The notes beneath the pieces were generated by a model. The model saw only the letters and a list, made by a program, of their open reading frames with translations. It did not search any database and was not told where the DNA came from. 64,000 nt of DNA, taken from UBA2966 sp965242505. Its GTDB lineage: Bacteria > Pseudomonadota > Alphaproteobacteria > UBA2966. The translations under genes and the position numbers were made by a program. Each line of letters begins with the position of its first letter. The stretch's first letter is position 1. Positions 1 to 7,950 of the stretch are shown one piece after another. The stretch spans positions 3,100,001 to 3,164,000 of the forward strand of contig OZ251449.1 of the NCBI GenBank assembly GCA_965242505.1, written 5' to 3'.

Positions 1-66
1 GCGGAGGCTCGTCGCCTCCGGTGCGGCCACGCGCTGCGGGACGGCGCCCCCGTCGAGGCGTCGTGA
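1..66 (+). CDS. hisZ: 3' end of a gene, probably HisZ (ATP phosphoribosyltransferase regulatory subunit)
   Basis: An open frame enters from the left edge and ends with TGA at 64-66. The visible residues include the stretch EARRLRCGHALRDG, which resembles the C-terminus of HisZ, the class II aminoacyl-tRNA-synthetase-like regulatory partner of short-form HisG in histidine biosynthesis. Only 21 residues are visible, so the name rests on weak similarity plus the known hisZ-purA gene order in Rhodospirillales. The stop lies 36 bases before purA on the same strand, which would fit co-transcription. Confidence 0.45.
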   Translation, partial: AEARRLRCGHALRDGAPVEAS

Positions 67-102
67 TACGATCCCGGCCTCCCGGCGCAGAGCGAGCACG
101 AG

Positions 103-1392
103 ATGGCGAACGTAGCGGTCGTCGGATCCCAATGGGGCGACGAAGGCAAGGGAAAGATCGTGGACTGGCTGGGCCGGCGCGCGGATATCGTGGTTCGGTT
201 CCAGGGCGGCCACAACGCCGGCCACACGCTGGTCATCGACGGCGCGACGTACAAGTTGAGCCTGCTCCCGTCGGGCGTGGTCCAGAACAAGCTGTCGATC
301 ATCGGCAACGGAGTCGTCGTCGACCCGTGGGCGCTGCTCGAGGAGATCGACACCCTCCGCTCTCAGGGCGTCCACGTCACGCCCGGCAACCTGAAGATCG
401 CCGAGAACGCCAACCTGATCCTTCCCTTGCACCGGGACCTCGACGTATTGCGGGAGGAGGCCCAGGGCGGCAAGGCGATCGGCACCACGCGCCGGGGCAT
501 CGGGCCGTGCTACGAGGACAAGATCGGGCGTCGCGGCGTGCGTATCTGCGATCTGACGGACCGCGAGGCCCTGGAATCCCGGATCGACGCCTTGCTGGCC
601 CATCACGACGTCCTGCGTCGGGGATTCGGCGCCGACCCCGTGGACCGCGAGGCGTTGCTGGCCGATATCGCCGGCGTCGCCGAACGCATCGGCCCGTTCG
701 TCGACATCGTATGGCGGGCGCTCGACGAGGCTCGCCGGGCCGGCAGGCGGATCCTCTTCGAGGGCGCCCAGGGGATCATGCTGGACGTCGACCACGGCAC
801 CTATCCCTACGTGACGTCCTCCAACACGGTCGCCGGGCAGGCCGCGACGGGAACAGGCGTGGGAAGCGGCGCCATCGATTACGTGCTGGGGATCGCCAAG
901 GCCTACACGACGCGGGTGGGCGCCGGCCCCTTTCCGACGGAGCTCGACGACGAGATCGGCAAGGGCCTCGGCGAGCGGGGCCGGGAGTTCGGCACGGTGA
1001 CCGGGCGCAAGCGGCGCTGCGGCTGGTTCGACGCCGTGATGGTCGGCCAGGCCGCGAAGGTCGGCGGCATCGACGGCATCGTGTTGACGAAGCTGGACGT
1101 CCTCGACGGCCTCGGCGAGATCAAGGTGTGCACGGAATATCGTCTGGGCGGCAGGGGCTTGTTTCACCTGCCGCCGAGCGCCGCCGCGCAGGCCGCGGTC
1201 GAGCCGGTCTACGAGACCATGGAGGGATGGCGCGAGAGCACCCAGGGCGCGCGGAGCTGGGCCGATCTGCCCGCCACCGCCGTCAAGTACATCCGGCGCA
1301 TCGAGGAACTGATCTCCGTTCCGGTCGCCCTCGTGTCCACGAGCCCGGAGCGGGACGACACCATCGTCGTTCGCGACCCCTTCGACCGGTAG
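103..1392 (+). CDS. purA: Adenylosuccinate synthetase
   Basis: Makes adenylosuccinate from IMP, aspartate and GTP, the first committed step to AMP, in the cytoplasm. The 429 residues match the family's usual length of about 430. Visible hallmarks are the GTP-binding loop GSQWGDEGKGK at residues 8-18, the GGHNAGHT motif near residue 40 with the catalytic histidine, TTRRGIGP near residue 128, and GRKRRCGWFD in the C-terminal half. The ATG at 103 places the P-loop at the expected distance from the N-terminus. It follows the hisZ-like fragment closely. It is followed by an inserted Mrr-like gene rather than directly by rpoH. Confidence 0.97.
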   Translation: MANVAVVGSQWGDEGKGKIVDWLGRRADIVVRFQGGHNAGHTLVIDGATYKLSLLPSGVVQNKLSIIGNGVVVDPWALLEEIDTLRSQGVHVTPGNLKIAENANLILPLHRDLDVLREEAQGGKAIGTTRRGIGPCYEDKIGRRGVRICDLTDREALESRIDALLAHHDVLRRGFGADPVDREALLADIAGVAERIGPFVDIVWRALDEARRAGRRILFEGAQGIMLDVDHGTYPYVTSSNTVAGQAATGTGVGSGAIDYVLGIAKAYTTRVGAGPFPTELDDEIGKGLGERGREFGTVTGRKRRCGWFDAVMVGQAAKVGGIDGIVLTKLDVLDGLGEIKVCTEYRLGGRGLFHLPPSAAAQAAVEPVYETMEGWRESTQGARSWADLPATAVKYIRRIEELISVPVALVSTSPERDDTIVVRDPFDR

Positions 1393-1565
1393 GTTCCGGA
1401 TGTCGCGAGGTATGGGGTCGTCGGGGTGTGTGGACAGTCAGATGGTCATTTGTGATAGGGTGCAAAGGTGTCCGATACGCCCTCAGGCTTGAACGGATCT
1501 TCGGGGTGTCTGCCTCGTTCTGGCTCATAAATCGCAGGGCGTCGTGAATACGGAGGTTACTCGCC

Positions 1566-2579
1566 ATGACTCTTTGGGTGGCGCGAGCAGGGAAATACGG
1601 AGAGCAGGAAAACTTCGCGCTGGAAAACAACGTCGTGGTGGTCGGCTGGGATGACGTTCCTGATCTTTCCGGATTCGAGGATAGAAACCAGTTGCGTCAG
1701 CACTTGACCGATACCTACCGTGACAAGACCTCAAGGGCGGTTGGTATCTGGACGACTCAGTTATGGAACTTCGCTCGATCGTTCGAGCAGGGCGACATTG
1801 TCGCACTGCCATCGAAAACGCGGTCCACCATCGCGTTCGGGCGAATTTCCGGGAACTACAGATACGTCGACGGCGCGCCATCAGGAGAACGGCATCAGCG
1901 ACCGGTCGAATGGATCAATACAGATCTTGCTCGAAGCCGGCTTGACAGCGACTTGCTTTACTCATTCGGTGCCGCGCAAACGGTATTCAAAGTCACTCGC
2001 AATGACGCAGAGGACCGAATCCGGACTCTTCTCGAGGGTAGAGCCCCTCGGCCAGCAAGCAAAGAAGAGGAAGACGAGGCCGAAACGTCCATCTATATCC
2101 AGCAACAGGCCGATAACCAGATCGTCGATTTCATCAGCCGGAAATTCAAGGGCCACGATCTGACCCGCTTGGTCGCGGGGGTGTTGGAAGCGCAAGGCTA
2201 TACCGTTCGCAGCTCGCCTCCAGGCGCCGATGGCGGAGTCGATATTGTCGCGGGACAAGGGCCGATGGGGTTCGAAAACCCACGCCTTTGTGTTCAGGTC
2301 AAGTCGGGGGACGATCCGGTGGACGTAACCGTCTTGCGGGAACTCCGCGGGGTGATGAACAGCTATGATGCAGATCAGGGTATGCTTGTGTCATGGAGCG
2401 GTTTCAAGCGCTCCGTCGATAAAGAGGCTCGCCAGTTGTTTTTCAAGATTCGCCTGTGGGATCAATCAGATCTGGTGAAGAATATCCAGAGGCACTTCGA
2501 ACACTTATCCGACCAACTTCAAGCCGAATTGCCGATGAAGCGTATATGGGCATTGGTCGACGAGGATGAGGATATGTAG
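1566..2579 (+). CDS. Mrr-type restriction endonuclease with N-terminal EVE/PUA-like domain
   Basis: A 337-residue protein predicted to cut modified or foreign DNA. The N-terminal part (about 1-150) begins MTLWVARAGKYGEQE and has the look of the EVE/PUA-like domain found in stand-alone Mrr-like enzymes. After an acidic linker (about 160-180) comes a PD-(D/E)XK Mrr_cat domain. Its catalytic residues appear as D226 in GADGGVDIV and Q244-V-K246 in CVQVKSG. The start is supported by GGAGG about 9 bases upstream of the ATG. It has no methylase or specificity partner nearby, which fits a modification-dependent enzyme. Codon use and base composition are visibly less GC-rich than purA and rpoH on either side, suggesting transfer. 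The natural target is unknown. Confidence 0.8.
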   Translation: MTLWVARAGKYGEQENFALENNVVVVGWDDVPDLSGFEDRNQLRQHLTDTYRDKTSRAVGIWTTQLWNFARSFEQGDIVALPSKTRSTIAFGRISGNYRYVDGAPSGERHQRPVEWINTDLARSRLDSDLLYSFGAAQTVFKVTRNDAEDRIRTLLEGRAPRPASKEEEDEAETSIYIQQQADNQIVDFISRKFKGHDLTRLVAGVLEAQGYTVRSSPPGADGGVDIVAGQGPMGFENPRLCVQVKSGDDPVDVTVLRELRGVMNSYDADQGMLVSWSGFKRSVDKEARQLFFKIRLWDQSDLVKNIQRHFEHLSDQLQAELPMKRIWALVDEDEDM

Positions 2580-2729
2580 GGAGGATTGGGCGTGGCCTGC
2601 GCGGGAGGAGTATTCGCCGCCGCACCCCGCAGGATCGAACACGAGAACAATACATGGTCCTGGTTCGGACAGAACGGATGTGAGGCGCAACCCGCTCGAC
2701 CTGTCATCGTCTGATCCCGGCGCGAACCT

Positions 2730-3611
2730 CTAAACCGCCATATCCGCGTTGGCCTGGGCGTCGCGGATCGCTTCCCGGACCTTTTCGAAGGCGCGCACCT
2801 CGATCTGGCGGACGCGTTCCCGGCTGACGCCGAACTCCTTGCTGAGGTCCTCGAGCGTGCAGGGATCGTCCTTCAGGCGGCGTTCGGTGAGTATCCGGCG
2901 TTCGCGGTCGTTGAGGACCCGCATCGCGTCGGCCAGCATGTCGCGCCGCTTGACCGCCTCCTCGGACTCGCCCAGGACCATTTCCTGATCGGGGGTCTCG
3001 TCGACCAGCCAGTCCTGCCACTCCCCTTCCCCGTCCACGCGCATGGGCGCGTTCAGCGAGTGATCGGCGCCGGCCAGGCGGCGGTTCATCTGCACGACGT
3101 CGTCCTCGGAGACGGCCAGTTTGTCGGCGATGGTCCTGACGGTATCCGGATGAAGGTCGCCCTCCTCAATGGCCTTCAGCTGTCCCTTCAGCCGGCGCAG
3201 ATTGAAGAACAGCTTCTTCTGCGCCGTCGTCGTGCCCATCTTGACGAGCGACCAGGATCGCAGGATGTATTCCTGGATCGAGGCCCGGATCCACCACATG
3301 GCGTAGGTCGCGAGACGGAAGCCCTTGTCGGGTTCGAACCGCTTCACCGCCTGCATCAGGCCGACGTTGCCTTCGGCGATCAGCTCGCCGACGGGAAGCC
3401 CGTAGCCGCGATACCCCATGGCGATCTTGGCCACGAGGCGGAGGTGGCTCGTCACCAGTGTGTGGGCCGATTCGACGTCGTCGCGCTCACGCCAGCGCTT
3501 GGCCAGGATGTACTCCTCTTCCGCGTCCAGCATGGGGAAGGCGCGGATCTCCCGAAGGTAGCGCGAGAGTCCGCCTTCCGGAGAGATGACTGGCAGCAGG
3601 TTCTTCGCCAT
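2730..3611 (-). CDS. rpoH: RNA polymerase heat-shock sigma factor (sigma-32 family)
   Basis: Directs RNA polymerase to heat-shock promoters. The 293-residue protein has region 2 with LIAEGNVGLMQAVKRFEP and the -10-recognition stretch FRLATYAMWWIRASIQEYI. The RpoH-specific box QKKLFFNLR follows, and region 4.2 contains the helix-turn-helix SKEFGVSRERVRQIEVRA. The open frame extends upstream beyond the rluD stop, but the extension is low-complexity translation of non-coding sequence. The ATG at 3611 gives the standard start MAKNLLPVISPEGG. The 149 bases between it and rluD should hold its promoter. Alphaproteobacteria often have two rpoH copies; which one this is cannot be told here. Confidence 0.95.
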   Translation of the reverse strand: MAKNLLPVISPEGGLSRYLREIRAFPMLDAEEEYILAKRWRERDDVESAHTLVTSHLRLVAKIAMGYRGYGLPVGELIAEGNVGLMQAVKRFEPDKGFRLATYAMWWIRASIQEYILRSWSLVKMGTTTAQKKLFFNLRRLKGQLKAIEEGDLHPDTVRTIADKLAVSEDDVVQMNRRLAGADHSLNAPMRVDGEGEWQDWLVDETPDQEMVLGESEEAVKRRDMLADAMRVLNDRERRILTERRLKDDPCTLEDLSKEFGVSRERVRQIEVRAFEKVREAIRDAQANADMAV

Positions 3612-3760
3612 GGTCGCGCACCGTTCATGGTCCGGCGGCGTTCCGCGCGCATGAGCGCCCGTTCCGACCGCCGAGTCGCGATCCTGACCCGAAATCGCGG
3701 CGAAAGTGTGTCCGGACGCGGACGCGCGGCCGAGCGTCATCGCGCGGCGATGCCGGACCG

Positions 3761-4756
3761 TCACTCGAATCGTTCCAATACACCGATCAGTTCCGTCATC
3801 TCGACGGGCGGTTCCGAGGCGAACCTGACGGGCCGCCCGGTCCCCGGATGCGAGAAACCCAGGATTCGGGCATGTAGCGCCTGGCGGCCGAAGGCGCGGA
3901 CAACGGCGCGCGCGTTCGCCGCGACTCCGGCGGCCTGTCTGGCTCCACCGTACAACCGGTCGCCGATCACGGGGTGTCCGATGTGCGCCAGATGCACGCG
4001 GATCTGATGCGTTCGGCCGGTCGCCAACCTGCAACTCAGGATGCTGGCCACGATTCCGGCCCCCGCGACGAGCCGCCGTCGCACCCGGTATCGGGTCAGC
4101 GCCGGCCGGCCGGCGCGCTCGACCACGGCCATCCTGCGGCGGTTCCGCGGGTCGCGCCCGATGGGCGCCTCGATCTCGTCCGACGGCGGGCGCGGCTCTC
4201 CCCAGACGACCGCCACGTAAGCGCGTTCGATGGCGCGCTCCGCGAACTGCCGGGCGAGCGAGGCGTGCGCGCGGTCGCTCTTGGCGGCGACCATCAGACC
4301 GCTCGTTTCCTTGTCCAGTCGGTGCACGATCCCGGGGCGGCGCACGCCGCCGATCCCCGACAGGGACTCGCCGCAGTGATGGATCAGCGCGTTGACCAGA
4401 GTCCGGTCCGGGTTGCCGGGCGCCGGATGCACGACCAGGCCGGCCGGCTTGTCGACGACGATGAGATCGTCGTCCTCGTACAGGACGCGAAGCGGTATCC
4501 GCTGGCCTCGGGGGCGCGGATCGGGAGGCGGCGGGACGGACACGGCGTAGGATTCACCCGGTTTGACCCGGCGCGAAGGCTCCAATACGGTCTCGCCGTC
4601 GCGGCCGACGAGACCCGCCTGGATGAGCGCCTTGACACGCATGCGCGACAGACCGGGCAGGGCGGACGCCAGCACCCGATCGAGGCGCAGGCCGACCGTC
4701 GACGCGTCGACGGCAACCGTGTGCGTCTCGAATGTCGTTGCAGGGGGCGTGTCCAT
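3761..4756 (-). CDS. rluD: Large-subunit 23S rRNA pseudouridine synthase, RluD family
   Basis: Isomerises uridines to pseudouridine in 23S rRNA. The 331 residues show an N-terminal S4 RNA-binding domain (about 22-70, LRLDRVLASALPGLSRMRVK). The RluA-family catalytic motif HRLDKETSGL lies at 145-154, with the nucleophile Asp148. The downstream GRTHQIRVHLAHIGHPVIGD block is also characteristic. RluD (sites 1911/1915/1917) is the best fit because of the S4 domain, but RluC cannot be strictly excluded. It is divergent from the small membrane protein at 4793, with only 36 bases between the two start codons, so the promoters must overlap. Confidence 0.9.
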   Translation of the reverse strand: MDTPPATTFETHTVAVDASTVGLRLDRVLASALPGLSRMRVKALIQAGLVGRDGETVLEPSRRVKPGESYAVSVPPPPDPRPRGQRIPLRVLYEDDDLIVVDKPAGLVVHPAPGNPDRTLVNALIHHCGESLSGIGGVRRPGIVHRLDKETSGLMVAAKSDRAHASLARQFAERAIERAYVAVVWGEPRPPSDEIEAPIGRDPRNRRRMAVVERAGRPALTRYRVRRRLVAGAGIVASILSCRLATGRTHQIRVHLAHIGHPVIGDRLYGGARQAAGVAANARAVVRAFGRQALHARILGFSHPGTGRPVRFASEPPVEMTELIGVLERFE

Positions 4757-4792
4757 CGTGAATGCGGGTAGCCCGGCGGGTGGCGATCGACG

Positions 4793-5146
4793 ATGACCGA
4801 CAGCTTACGCGCCCTCAAGCTCCTGGTCATCGGCATGGGCGTGGCGATCGTCATCGGCGTCTCCGTCGTGGTCGTCACCATCGTCCAGCGCGCCAGCGCC
4901 AGTTGGGGGGACGCCCAGCCGGCCAGGCCCGCTGTTGAAACCGCTGCATCCGATGCCGCTCCGCGCCCCGAATTCGGGACCCGGACGCTCGACGCGCCCC
5001 GCGGCGGCCGCATCGTGGACATGATCGCCGAGGGGGACCGCCTGTTCGTTCGTCTGGAAACGCCCGAGGGCCCGCCCCGGATCGTGGTGCTCGATACCGT
5101 GACCGGCGCCCGTCTCGGCGCGTTCGAAGTCCGCGAGTCCCCATGA
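4793..5146 (+). CDS. Small single-pass membrane protein (DUF6476-like)
   Basis: A 117-residue protein with one strong transmembrane helix (about residues 9-30: LKLLVIGMGVAIVIGVSVVV), a linker, and a small C-terminal domain of about 50 residues (GGRIVDMIAEGDRLFVRL...) on the other side of the membrane. It resembles the uncharacterised DUF6476 proteins that sit beside rluD in alphaproteobacteria. Its TGA overlaps the ATG of the following M67 gene (ATGA), indicating translational coupling. No function is known. Confidence 0.75.
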   Translation: MTDSLRALKLLVIGMGVAIVIGVSVVVVTIVQRASASWGDAQPARPAVETAASDAAPRPEFGTRTLDAPRGGRIVDMIAEGDRLFVRLETPEGPPRIVVLDTVTGARLGAFEVRESP

Positions 5147-5704
5147 GCCGAGCCCCGGGCACGGTCCTGCTGGCGCCCGGGGACCTGCGGGTCATCGAGG
5201 GCTTCGCCGAAGCCGCGTATCCGAACGAGTGCTGCGGCCTTCTGTCGGGGGCGGAGGAGGCGGGGATCGCGTACGTCGACGGCATCCATGAGAGCGCGAA
5301 CATCGCGGACGAGCCCGCGCGCCGCTTCGAGATCGATCCGGCTCTCCGCTTTGGTCTGCAACGCGCGCTCAGGCAAGGCGGTCGTCATGTGGTCGGGATA
5401 TATCACTCCCACCCGAACGGATTGGCGCGGCCTTCGCCTCGCGACCTCGAAGCGGCCTGGGAGCCGGGCCTCGTCTGGCTCATCGTCGGGGTCCGGAGGG
5501 GGCAGGCCGTGCAAAGCGCCGCGCACGTCCTGACGACGGCGGGAGACGAGACCCGGTTCGTCGAAATTCCCCTGGTCATCCGCGACGCGGCGACCGCTCC
5601 CACCCCCAAGCCCGTGGCGGGGGGGGGGGGGCGATTCCGGGACACGCGGGAGAAGCATGGCGCGAACATCGCCCGTGAGCGAACGGAAAGGACGGCTGCC
5701 GTGA
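5143..5704 (+). CDS. M67 family (JAMM/MPN+) metallopeptidase, reading frame disturbed by a G13 tract
   Basis: A JAB1/MPN/Mov34-type zinc peptidase of the bacterial Mec/RadC-like group. The JAMM motif is complete: Glu29 (in NECCGLL), then H88-S-H90-P-N-G with Ser98 and Asp101. In the sequence as given there is no stop at 5704. The frame runs through 13 consecutive G (5619-5631) into threonine aldolase, giving one 541-residue ORF (5143-6768). With one G fewer, the peptidase would end at TGA 5702-5704, overlapping the GTG start of the aldolase as a classic GTGA coupling and giving about 186 residues. I annotate it that way. Relatives act on ubiquitin-like or sulfur-carrier proteins, but the substrate here is unknown. 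Confidence 0.7.
5619..5631 (+). repeat. Homopolymer run of 13 G inside coding sequence
   Basis: Thirteen consecutive G residues lie near the 3' end of the M67 peptidase gene. At this length the two genes are fused in frame. Loss of one G would end the peptidase at 5702-5704; gain of one G would end it at 5676-5678. Runs this long are prone both to slippage in vivo and to sequencing or assembly miscounts. Confidence 0.95.
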
Positions 5705-6768
5705 CGGCGGCTCCCGTGACGAACGCGCCCGCCAACTTCGCCAGCGACAATACCGCGCCGGTGGCGCCGGAGATCATGGAGGCGATCGTCGCGGCCAACG
5801 CGGGCGTGGCGGCGGCATACGGCGCGGACGACCTCAGCGCCGGGCTTTCGGCCCGGTTCTCGGAACTCTTCGAAACCGAAGTCTCGGTGTTTCCCGTCGC
5901 CACCGGCACGGCGGCGAACGTGCTGGCGCTGTCCATGCTCACGCCGCCCTGTAGCGCCATCTACTGCCACGAGAACGCCCACATCGAGGAAGACGAATGC
6001 GGCGCGCCGGAGTTCTACACCGGCGCCAAGCTGGCGACCCTGCCGGGGGAGCACGGCAGGCTCTCGGCCGCGGACCTGTCCGAGAGACTCGAAGGCCTGG
6101 CGTTCGGGTTCGAGCATCACGTCCAGCCCGCCGCGATCAGCCTCTCTCAGGCGACCGAAAGCGGGACGTCCTATCGGCCCGACGACGTCGCCGCCATCGC
6201 GGAGACCGCGCGGCGGTTCGGTCTGGGCCTTCACATGGACGGCGCGCGGTTCGCCAATTCGGTCGCGTACCTGGACTGCGCGCCGGCCGACGTCACCTGG
6301 CGCGCGGGCGTCGACGCGCTGTCCTTCGGGGCGACCAAGAACGGCGGGATGGCGGCGGAAGCCGTGGTCTTCTTCCGGCCGGAACTCGCCGAGACCTTCA
6401 AGTACCGACGCAAGCGCGGAGGACATCTGTTCTCGAAGATGCGCTACGTCTCGGCCCAGCTCGCCGCCTACGTGACCGACGGCCTGTGGCTGCGCTATGC
6501 CGGCCACGCCAACGCCATGGCGCGGCGGTTGTCGGAGGGCCTGTCGGCCGTCCCCGGGATCGAGATCATGCATCCGGTCGAGGCGAACGAGGTCTTTCCG
6601 CGCGCGCCGGAACCGGTCGTCGCCGGACTGTCCGACCTGGGGTTCGGCTTCCATCGCTGGGGCGGCGGCGCCTCGCCGGTGTTGCGCCTCGTCACCGCGT
6701 TCAACACCACCAAGGACGAGGTCGACGCGTTCGTCGCCGCCGCGGCGCGACTGGCCGCCGAGGCGTGA
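5701..6768 (+). CDS. Low-specificity L-threonine aldolase
   Basis: A PLP enzyme that cleaves L-threonine or L-allo-threonine to glycine and acetaldehyde. From the GTG at 5701 it has 355 residues, the family norm. The N-terminus NFASDNTAPVAPEIMEAI, the PVATGTAANVLALS block and the PLP lysine in FGATKNGGMA (Lys213) are diagnostic. GTG at 5701 is chosen because GGAAAGGA lies about 9 bases upstream and nothing before it belongs to the family. In the given sequence the frame is also open upstream into the M67 peptidase (see the G13 tract), so a natural fusion cannot be excluded. The gene is followed 2 bases after its stop by another PLP enzyme. Confidence 0.88.
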   Translation: MTAAPVTNAPANFASDNTAPVAPEIMEAIVAANAGVAAAYGADDLSAGLSARFSELFETEVSVFPVATGTAANVLALSMLTPPCSAIYCHENAHIEEDECGAPEFYTGAKLATLPGEHGRLSAADLSERLEGLAFGFEHHVQPAAISLSQATESGTSYRPDDVAAIAETARRFGLGLHMDGARFANSVAYLDCAPADVTWRAGVDALSFGATKNGGMAAEAVVFFRPELAETFKYRRKRGGHLFSKMRYVSAQLAAYVTDGLWLRYAGHANAMARRLSEGLSAVPGIEIMHPVEANEVFPRAPEPVVAGLSDLGFGFHRWGGGASPVLRLVTAFNTTKDEVDAFVAAAARLAAEA

Positions 6769-6770
6769 AG

Positions 6771-7934
6771 ATGGGACCAGCCTCGCGCGCAGGCGCGCCC
6801 ACGATCCCGCGTCAGCGCCATCTCTTCGACGTCCCGCGCGAGGTGGCGTATCTCGATTGCGCCTACGTCTCGCCGCTTCCCATCGCCGCGCGCGTCGCGG
6901 GCGAGGCCGGCATGGCCCGGAAATCGAGACCCTGGGAGCTCACGCCGCGGGATTTCTTCACGGAATCGGAGGCGACCAGAGCCCTGTTCGCCAGCCTGAT
7001 CGGCGCGGCGGCGGAGGACGTCGCGATCATCCCGTCGGTCAGCTACGGCATCGGGACCGCCGCCGCCAACGTCGCCTTTCGGAAGGGACAGACCGCCGTC
7101 GTCCTGGCGGAGCAGTTCCCGTCCAACGTCTATCCGTGGCGCCGGCTGGCCGCCGACCGGGAGGGATCGGTCGTCACGGTTCCGCTGCCCGACGACGGGG
7201 ACTGGGCCGAGGCGACGATCGGCGCCATCGACGCCCGGACGGCAGTGGTCGCCGTCCCCAACTGCCTGTGGACCGACGGCGGCCTCGTCGACCTCGAACG
7301 GGTTTCGGACGCCTGCCGGGAGAGCGGAGCGGCGCTCGTCGTGGACGCCACCCAGTCGCTCGGCGCGTTGCCGCTCGACGTCGGACGCGTCCAGCCCGAT
7401 TTCCTCGTGTCCGCCTGCTACAAGTGGCTGCTCGGACCCTACAGCCTGGGGTTCGTCTACGCCTCGCCGAGATACCACGACGGACGACCCCTCGAGCAAA
7501 CGTGGATCGGCAGGGAAAATTCCGAAAACTTCGCCGACCTCGTGAACTACCGGGACACGTTTCAGCCCGGCGCCCGCCGTTTCGACGTGGGCGAGCGCTC
7601 GAACTTCGCGCTGATGCCCGCCGCGAAGGCGTCCCTCGAACTGATCGCCGACTGGGGCATCGACCGGATCGCCGCGACGCTCGGCGGGTTCACCGAAAGG
7701 ATCGCGTCGCGCGCGCGATCGCTGGGGTTGGCCTGTCTGCCCAGCGACCGGCGGGCCGGCCACTTTCTCGGAATCCGCTTCCCGGACGGGATGCCCGAGG
7801 GTCTGGTCGGCAAACTGTCCGCCGCGGGCGTGTACGTCAGCGTGCGGGGCTCCTCGATGCGGGTCACGCCGCACCTGCACAACGACGCGGAGGACGTCGA
7901 CAGGTTGTTCGACGCCCTGGAGAGCGCGTTGTAG
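6771..7934 (+). CDS. Aminotransferase class V-fold PLP enzyme
   Basis: A 387-residue member of the class V PLP family (cysteine desulfurase, kynureninase and isopenicillin N epimerase fold). Visible are an N-terminal segment VAYLDCAYVSPLP, the PLP-contacting VVVDATQSLGALPLDV, and the Schiff-base lysine in CYKWLLGPYSLG (Lys218). The GTWIGR/ENF region and C-terminal VSVRGSSMRVTPHLHN are of the small-domain type. A GTG at 6765, overlapping the aldolase stop, is an alternative start; ATG 6771 is preferred. The catalysed reaction cannot be told from sequence. Close packing with threonine aldolase suggests a role in amino-acid turnover. Confidence 0.8.
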   Translation: MGPASRAGAPTIPRQRHLFDVPREVAYLDCAYVSPLPIAARVAGEAGMARKSRPWELTPRDFFTESEATRALFASLIGAAAEDVAIIPSVSYGIGTAAANVAFRKGQTAVVLAEQFPSNVYPWRRLAADREGSVVTVPLPDDGDWAEATIGAIDARTAVVAVPNCLWTDGGLVDLERVSDACRESGAALVVDATQSLGALPLDVGRVQPDFLVSACYKWLLGPYSLGFVYASPRYHDGRPLEQTWIGRENSENFADLVNYRDTFQPGARRFDVGERSNFALMPAAKASLELIADWGIDRIAATLGGFTERIASRARSLGLACLPSDRRAGHFLGIRFPDGMPEGLVGKLSAAGVYVSVRGSSMRVTPHLHNDAEDVDRLFDALESAL

Positions 7935-7950
7935 CGGCCTGGCGAGACGC

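Noticed and set aside
3612..4034. Extended N-terminus of RpoH reaching into rluD
   Set aside because: The extra 141 residues are not protein-like and overlap rluD on the same strand. The standard sigma-32 start is at 3611.
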